From positions 868,001 through 932,000 of the forward strand of contig JAZGTN010000088.1 of NCBI GenBank assembly GCA_037783415.1: a stretch of DNA of 64,000 nucleotides. The letters run 5' to 3'. Of the stretch, positions 59,350 through 64,000 are shown in pieces. A program made the translations under genes and the position numbers. The notes beneath the pieces are model-generated. The model was not told the DNA's origin and made no database searches. It saw only the letters and a list, made by a program, of their open reading frames with translations. Positions within the stretch are counted from its first letter, which is position 1, and every line of letters begins with the position of its first letter. This DNA is from Leptasterias polaris (taxonomy: Eukaryota > Echinodermata > Asteroidea > Forcipulatida > Asteriidae).

Positions 59350-59661
59350 ATGGGGTCCAATAATATTATGTTTCATATTTACCAAGTGAACGGAGCAGTG
59401 GTCTCGGCTGACCCAGGCATGACCTGTCCAAGTGACAATGGGTCCAGAGTCTACCGGGCTAAATTTGTTTTCAACTTTTGCAGTAACTCGGCCGAGAATC
59501 TATGGAGATTTTACCACTGGAATGACTTTCAAGTAACTTTTCAGATTGGAACTTTTGGGTGCTTACCAACTTTGGGTCATTGCGGAAAAAGCAGGAAAAT
59601 TTTTTTAAGCACACAGGCTGACCATGGCGGTATCTATAGTTATACTTTAGTGCTTTTGTAG
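59350..59661 (+). CDS. Unrecognised 103-residue ORF
   Basis: ATG at 59350 to TAG. The peptide starts MGSNNIMFHIYQVNGAVVSA, has five cysteines and no signal peptide or membrane segment. It is the longest ORF between the duplicated segments. Context CCAATCATC before the ATG is unremarkable. I see no family signature. It may be a chance frame or an exon fragment. Confidence 0.25.
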   Translation: MGSNNIMFHIYQVNGAVVSADPGMTCPSDNGSRVYRAKFVFNFCSNSAENLWRFYHWNDFQVTFQIGTFGCLPTLGHCGKSRKIFLSTQADHGGIYSYTLVLL

Positions 59662-60010
59662 ACATTTCAAGCTATTGAGTATAGTAATTAAATAACAATT
59701 TGTGTTGCTTATCGGAATTAGACTAATACGGAGTGTGATTGAGTGTGGTCTCCAGCGTGACATATCAAAGCCAACTTGCACACTTTCAAGAAGTTGCGTG
59801 AAACATGACAATTTGTCGGGGTTTTGAACTAACTCAATACGCTTGAGAAGGAAAGTTAACTTGTTCAACTAAAAAAGGCAACTTGTTCCCCAATATGATT
59901 TAATAGATACTTCAGTTTTTATTCGAAAAATTGAATCTGTAAAACTTGTGCGTAAATTGCGCGTACTGTGGCTCTGAAAACATTAGACAACTTGCAAATG
60001 ATCGCTATGT

Positions 60011-60265
60011 CCCGTTGATTTGGGTTAGGGTTAGGGTCAGGGTTAGGGTCAGGGTTAGGGTATTGCAAAAAGGGTAAGGGTTAGGGTTAGGGTACTTGTT
60101 AATGGTTAGGGTACATGTCGGGGGTTATGGGTACTTGTCAAGTGTTAGGGTTAGGGTAGTAGGGTTAGGGTTAGGGTTAGAGTAGCTGTCAAGGGTTAGG
60201 GCAATGGTTGGGTTTAGGGCTATAGGGCTAGTGTTTGGGTTAGGATTAGGGTTAGGATTACTCTA
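60011..60265 (+). repeat. Interstitial telomere-like repeat (TTAGGG variants)
   Basis: Irregular GGGTTAGGG, GGGTCAGGG and GGGTTATGG repeats, broken by GTACTTGTCAAG-type spacers. The TTAGGG type matches animal telomeres, but the array is degenerate and flanked on both sides by ordinary sequence. It is an internal block, not a chromosome end. Confidence 0.9.
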
Positions 60266-60375
60266 AAAACTTGTTGGTCAGAACTGACCCGGACCGGGCC
60301 AGAAGTTACCCGGATCCGGGCCGGGAGCCCATATATGGGGCCTGACGTCATGACCCGGAGTCTGATTTTGCCGAG
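60260..60375. repeat. Dispersed repeat R4
   Basis: GGTCAGAACTGACCCGGACC, TTACCCGGATCCGGGCCGGG, TGGGGCCTGACGTCATGACC, similar in layout to 55700-55800. It directly abuts the telomere-like block. Confidence 0.6.
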
Positions 60376-60379
60376 TTGT

Positions 60380-61145
60380 TGGTCTATTCCCTTGTGTGAA
60401 AAAAATCCACAGGAAAACAACGAGATTAATTTGTTTTTAAATAAAAACGACCCTTAATAATTTTAAGCTTTTGTTTACTTTAAAACATTTGTTAACTTCT
60501 AAATTGACATAGTCCGGACTTTAGCAGAAAACAAAGACAACAACATATACAACCATGCATATAAGGGCAACCAAATCTCAAGGCTAAAGCAAAATAATTA
60601 GTATTGCATTTCAAAGTTATCGGGTACAGCTTCAACAACTTTATCAAGAAAAAACACAATCATGATGTAAACGAAATGTTACACCTCTTTACAAAGGACA
60701 ACCTACTATGCCAGTAAAGGAGCTATAGTTTCCAGCTTATTCGTTAAGCCATAACTCATGTTTAATTTGAATGCAAGGAAGTTGAAATTCGTTGCCCATA
60801 AACGCAAAAGAAAACGCAAACTAGCAACAATATCATGTTCGCTTCGATGAGTCTTAATTTGAAAATGCATCAATTGTAAATTAGGTAGTAGAAATTCAAC
60901 TTAAGAATGGTCAAAGTGTAGTCTTGAATGCCTATAAATGAAATAGAATGACTGAAACTAATCTGAACGAGAAAAACGAAATCATGTGTGCACGAAAATG
61001 AAACTGAATGCATAAATAGCTCAAAAGAATCCCTAGTTTGAGAAGATTAGGGGAAAATGTGTGAACCTATGCAGACCTTAATCAACCGTTACAGCGGCAG
61101 CCATCACATCTTGTTTTTTCTCATATTCAAACCAAACACAATCAA
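60380..61145. other. Spacer with no recognised feature
   Basis: AT-rich unique sequence between the R4 repeat and duplicated segment 2. I found no ORF, RNA gene or repeat copy. Confidence 0.4.
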
Positions 61146-62194
61146 AGGCTGAACTGGACAACGGTCTCGACCTTAATGATATATATAAATACAATATTCA
61201 GTATTAATTAGCTTGTATATAGGGAGTTGAACGTGACAAAGGTAATGGAAGTATTGTTTTAAAAAAAATTATAAAACGAATTTAAAAAAAAGAAAATAAT
61301 TAAGTTTAAAATGTTGAACACTCCTCATAATGTTATGATTATATATTTGAAAAAACTAGTACTTGAAATATGGCATCCTTTGTGGATCAATTAAAATAAA
61401 CAAAAATAAATAATTGAACTTATTATAAATTATAAATAAACTTATATGTTTTTAATCAGGTAGTGTTTCTGGTGTACAGAGCATTTTTGAAAAGGATTGT
61501 ACTGTATGAAATCACTTTAAAAATGTCACCACAAAAAATAATTTATATTACTGACGTCTCACAAATTTTTCTCGAAATTCAAAAGCTCTTATTTTTTGCC
61601 ATTTATAACCAGCATTGCCTTTTTCCGTATCCACAGCGTTCACACAGGCTTTGATGGTGTGGAGGTATTCGATCATCGTAAAGGTGCTTCCTTGTGCGTT
61701 GGTAGCTCCCCTCTTCCAAACTCATATATCTGGGTAAATGAGATGAAATGAAAAAAAACTAAGCATTAACTCTTGAAATAATGTGTTCCCTTAATCTTAA
61801 CCGTATCTTGACACCACTCCCCATACGTGCGATTAGGTTCAGCATTGGGTCAAATAGGGGAACACTTTACCACTATTGGCTATATATAGGGCGATCCCGA
61901 GTAATCAATGTATTAACAATTTTGATGAAATTTGGGGAATTCAGTTCGCCCCACCCACCCCAAATTTTTGAATATTGACAAACTATTTTATATACACTGA
62001 GGAACAAAGTCATGCTTCATTTGATGCGGATTTTTTAGATCCATGCTCTCCTAGCTCAGGAGTTGTCAGTGGCTTTTCCTGGCTTCCATCACGCAACTTT
62101 GTAGTTGAGAACATTTTTTGCCATCTCGCAAAAGGCACGGCGTTCGGCTATCGAAACAAAGGCGACCCTATATAACTATGGAATTACTTATCTG

Positions 62195-62246
62195 CCATCG
62201 TGCGTCGCCCGTCGTGCGTCGCCCGTCGCCCGTCGCCCGTCGCATT
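62195..62246. repeat. Short GC-rich tandem repeat (CGTCGCC)n
   Basis: Repeats of CGTGCGTCGCC and CGTCGCC, about seven units, inside duplicated segment 2 only. Confidence 0.85.
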
Positions 62247-63103
62247 GTTTTAGGTCTTAACACGCATGCGCAGTGCAATTGTTAATACAAAAGAGGCCAG
62301 GGCCAAAATGAATGAAGCACGAAAACAGCACAGTGTAGCACATCACAATGTATTGTAAGGTTCACACGACCCGTACAGTCTAGATATGTAATCTTCTCAA
62401 GCACCAGCATCAACCCAACATACCAGGAACAATATCCCTTTTCCCCTATTAATATTGTATATTATTTCAGTGTAGTATTGCTATTATACCGAAGCATATT
62501 GCCGCCACATGAATATCGTGTATACGTTAAGTCCAAACTTTTCGTGTACGTACACGATAATAGAGGTTTTTTTAAATTCATAGTCATTAGTCATAATTTA
62601 CATGACTTGCTCAAAGATGATAATATTGGCAAGAACGGCAGGGATTCGAACCCCATATTCTGTTCTTGGGTCAGAAATTGAGTAAATCCTCTGCATCATA
62701 AATCTAGTCTCAGAACAAATTGTGGATTAATTAACAAAAAGGACGACAAAACGTCTCTTGAAATATTGATTGTGTTATTCTGGAGAAAAGCATTGTAAGA
62801 TAAATACTATTTTAGAAACATGTTATTCCCTTTTAAATGTATACACATCAGGTTGGTGCTCTCACTTTCGGTACCTCATGGAGACCAAGGACAAAACAAA
62901 GCAGGGAAAACAAAAGGTCTCCACATGGAATTTCTAAACAGGGTGCTCTACACGGAAATTTGTGTACAAAGTCTATGGGAAAATGTTAAGTGCAGGGCCA
63001 AACGAAATAACAAAAGAGTGCTCCACAAGGATGCATTTTTGAGAATGTGTGCACGGTTTAGTTTGTTGATGAACTCACAAACATAATTTTGTATACAAAC
63101 AGT

Positions 63104-63421
63104 CTACCGAAATGTGTTCATCTCTTCCATTTTAAGGTACCTTTCTACTGCATGTATGACCATTTTTTCAAACTCTTCTGGTGGAAACCACAACGTGTTC
63201 TCGGCGTAGCACCTTTTGCATTTCTGCAGCCACCTCTTTGCAATCCTCTGGTTCCGGAGGTCGAGGGTCAACCATGCTAAGTTGGTTCTCCATGAGTTGT
63301 TGCACCAGTAACAACGGTGGCAGATTCCTTTCCCATGTACACTCTGAAAAGAGTAGTTCCTTGGGATGTTTTGAGGATTAACAGGATAATCATACATAAC
63401 ATCTCGGATCTGTCTTGCCAT
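63104..63421 (-). pseudogene. zf-3CxxC domain ORF, copy 2, C-terminus frameshifted
   Basis: From ATG 63421 the frame follows copy 1 closely (MARQIRDVMYDYPVNPQN, then GICHRCYWCNNSW and QKCKRCYAENTLWFPPEEFE). It leaves it after VERYL: copy 1 has TACTAGG where copy 2 has TAAGG, a 2-bp difference. The shifted frame adds KMEEMNTFR and stops, giving 105 residues. All Cys pairs are retained, so a shortened protein could still fold. Copy 2 also lacks four codons near residue 12. It is called a pseudogene with caution. Confidence 0.55.
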
Positions 63422-63494
63422 GATAGTGTATGATGAGTGAAGTGCGGCGAAGGTTTTAGAGGTGAGCAAAATAAAGTACAGCCCACCCAGCTAG

Positions 63495-63750
63495 CACACC
63501 CGCATTGGCCCAGACTTGGGCCGGGCCTGGCATCAGCAGGCAATAGAGCCGGCCCAGGGATGGCAGCCAGAGCTGGCCCAGGACTGGCATCATGTGGGCC
63601 AGTTCATGCCAGACCTGGCCCAAGCCATGGCGTGATCACTGCGCCAGAGCTGGCCCAAGCCATGGCGCCATCACTGTGCCAGACCTGGCCCATCACTGTG
63701 CCAGACCGGGCCCAAGAGTTCACCAGCCCCGGCCCAGATCTGGCATTAGA
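63495..63750. repeat. GC-rich repeat of GGCCCA/TGGCAT motifs
   Basis: Recurrent GAGCTGGCCCA, ACCTGGCCCA, CAAGCCATGGCGYGATCACT and TGGCATCA motifs in direct and inverted order. Strong self-complementarity suggests a foldback element. Overlapping open frames of up to 117 codons here follow from composition. A (TA)n/(AAT)n stretch follows at 63772-63805. Confidence 0.7.
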
Positions 63751-64000
63751 CAAAAGAGCTGCCCCCCAAAAAAAATATATATATATATAATAATAATAAT
63801 TAAAAAATCTGTACAACGGTTTTCCTCATGTCGAAACTCAAAATTTAGCTTTCGCAGTATATTGCCCTGTAACACGTTGTTAAAATAGACAAAAACACCA
63901 TGGATCTACAAATTAAAACCTGATAGTTTTTATTGTTCAGGTAAACTGGGAGCTTGCATATCACAAGTATATTACAATCAGTAAACTGTGTATTACATGT

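Larger units (their letters stand above)
61150..63480. repeat. Duplicated segment, copy 2
   Basis: Counterpart of 56600-58765. It has an extra 190-bp stretch at about 62860-63055 and a CGTCGCCCGTCG-type short repeat near 62195-62246 not found in copy 1. The segment ends with the degraded zf-3CxxC ORF. Confidence 0.85.

Noticed and set aside
60011..60265. Chromosome end
   Set aside because: The telomere-like repeats are degenerate and flanked on both sides by ordinary sequence, including the second duplicated segment.
63437..63888. Proline/glycine-rich ORFs near the right end
   Set aside because: Composition of the GGCCCA repeat block; frames are open on both strands.

Overview
This is a eukaryotic (animal) window. 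Its genes are split by many short GT-AG introns. The introns and spacers are AT-rich and packed with tRNA-derived SINEs, foldback (MITE-like) elements, LINE and Penelope remnants and minisatellites. The four conserved genes are deuterostome-like, and the repeat landscape resembles echinoderm, perhaps sea star, DNA; that placement is from memory of repeat families and is moderately uncertain. LAYOUT: (1) 1-1317: short tandem repeats, then the first coding exon of an unrecognised minus-strand gene that runs off the window. (2) 1606-9431 (+): ZNF830, nine coding exons, head-to-head with that gene; its first intron is a minor-class (U12) AT-AC intron. (3) 12176-24777 (-): MOCOS, molybdenum cofactor sulfurase, 13 coding exons, 940 residues, convergent with ZNF830. 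(4) 26608-32622 (+): AP3S2, sigma subunit of the AP-3 adaptor, six exons, divergent from MOCOS. (5) 39633-53721 (-): SQOR, mitochondrial sulfide:quinone oxidoreductase, nine coding exons, 460 residues, convergent with AP3S2; a non-coding 5' exon is likely near 55190-55425. One SQOR intron carries a full-length LINE with two open ORFs and a 7-bp target-site duplication. (6) 55.7-64 kb: repeat-rich, with a diverged duplicated segment (about 56.6-58.8 kb and 61.1-63.5 kb). Each copy carries a small zf-3CxxC-type ORF, and the second copy is frameshifted. Telomere-like repeats lie between the copies. All splice junctions of the four genes were followed by hand and their phases close exactly. MOST UNUSUAL: two neighbouring sulfur-metabolism genes each carry a minisatellite built with copies of their own exon-intron boundary. 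In MOCOS intron 2 a 79-bp unit (56 nt from the 3' end of exon 2 plus 23 nt of intron, including the 5' splice site) is repeated about a dozen times, and each copy could act as an in-frame microexon. In the last intron of SQOR a 25-bp unit, repeated about 80 times, contains a branch-point-like CTAAC and a terminal CAG. It is interrupted by three partial copies of the penultimate exon, two with an intact GTAAGT donor; inclusion of any of them would give an immediate stop. A third minisatellite (30 bp) begins just after the SQOR stop codon. All three arrays share a CCATGG core. Whether any copy is spliced cannot be told from sequence alone.
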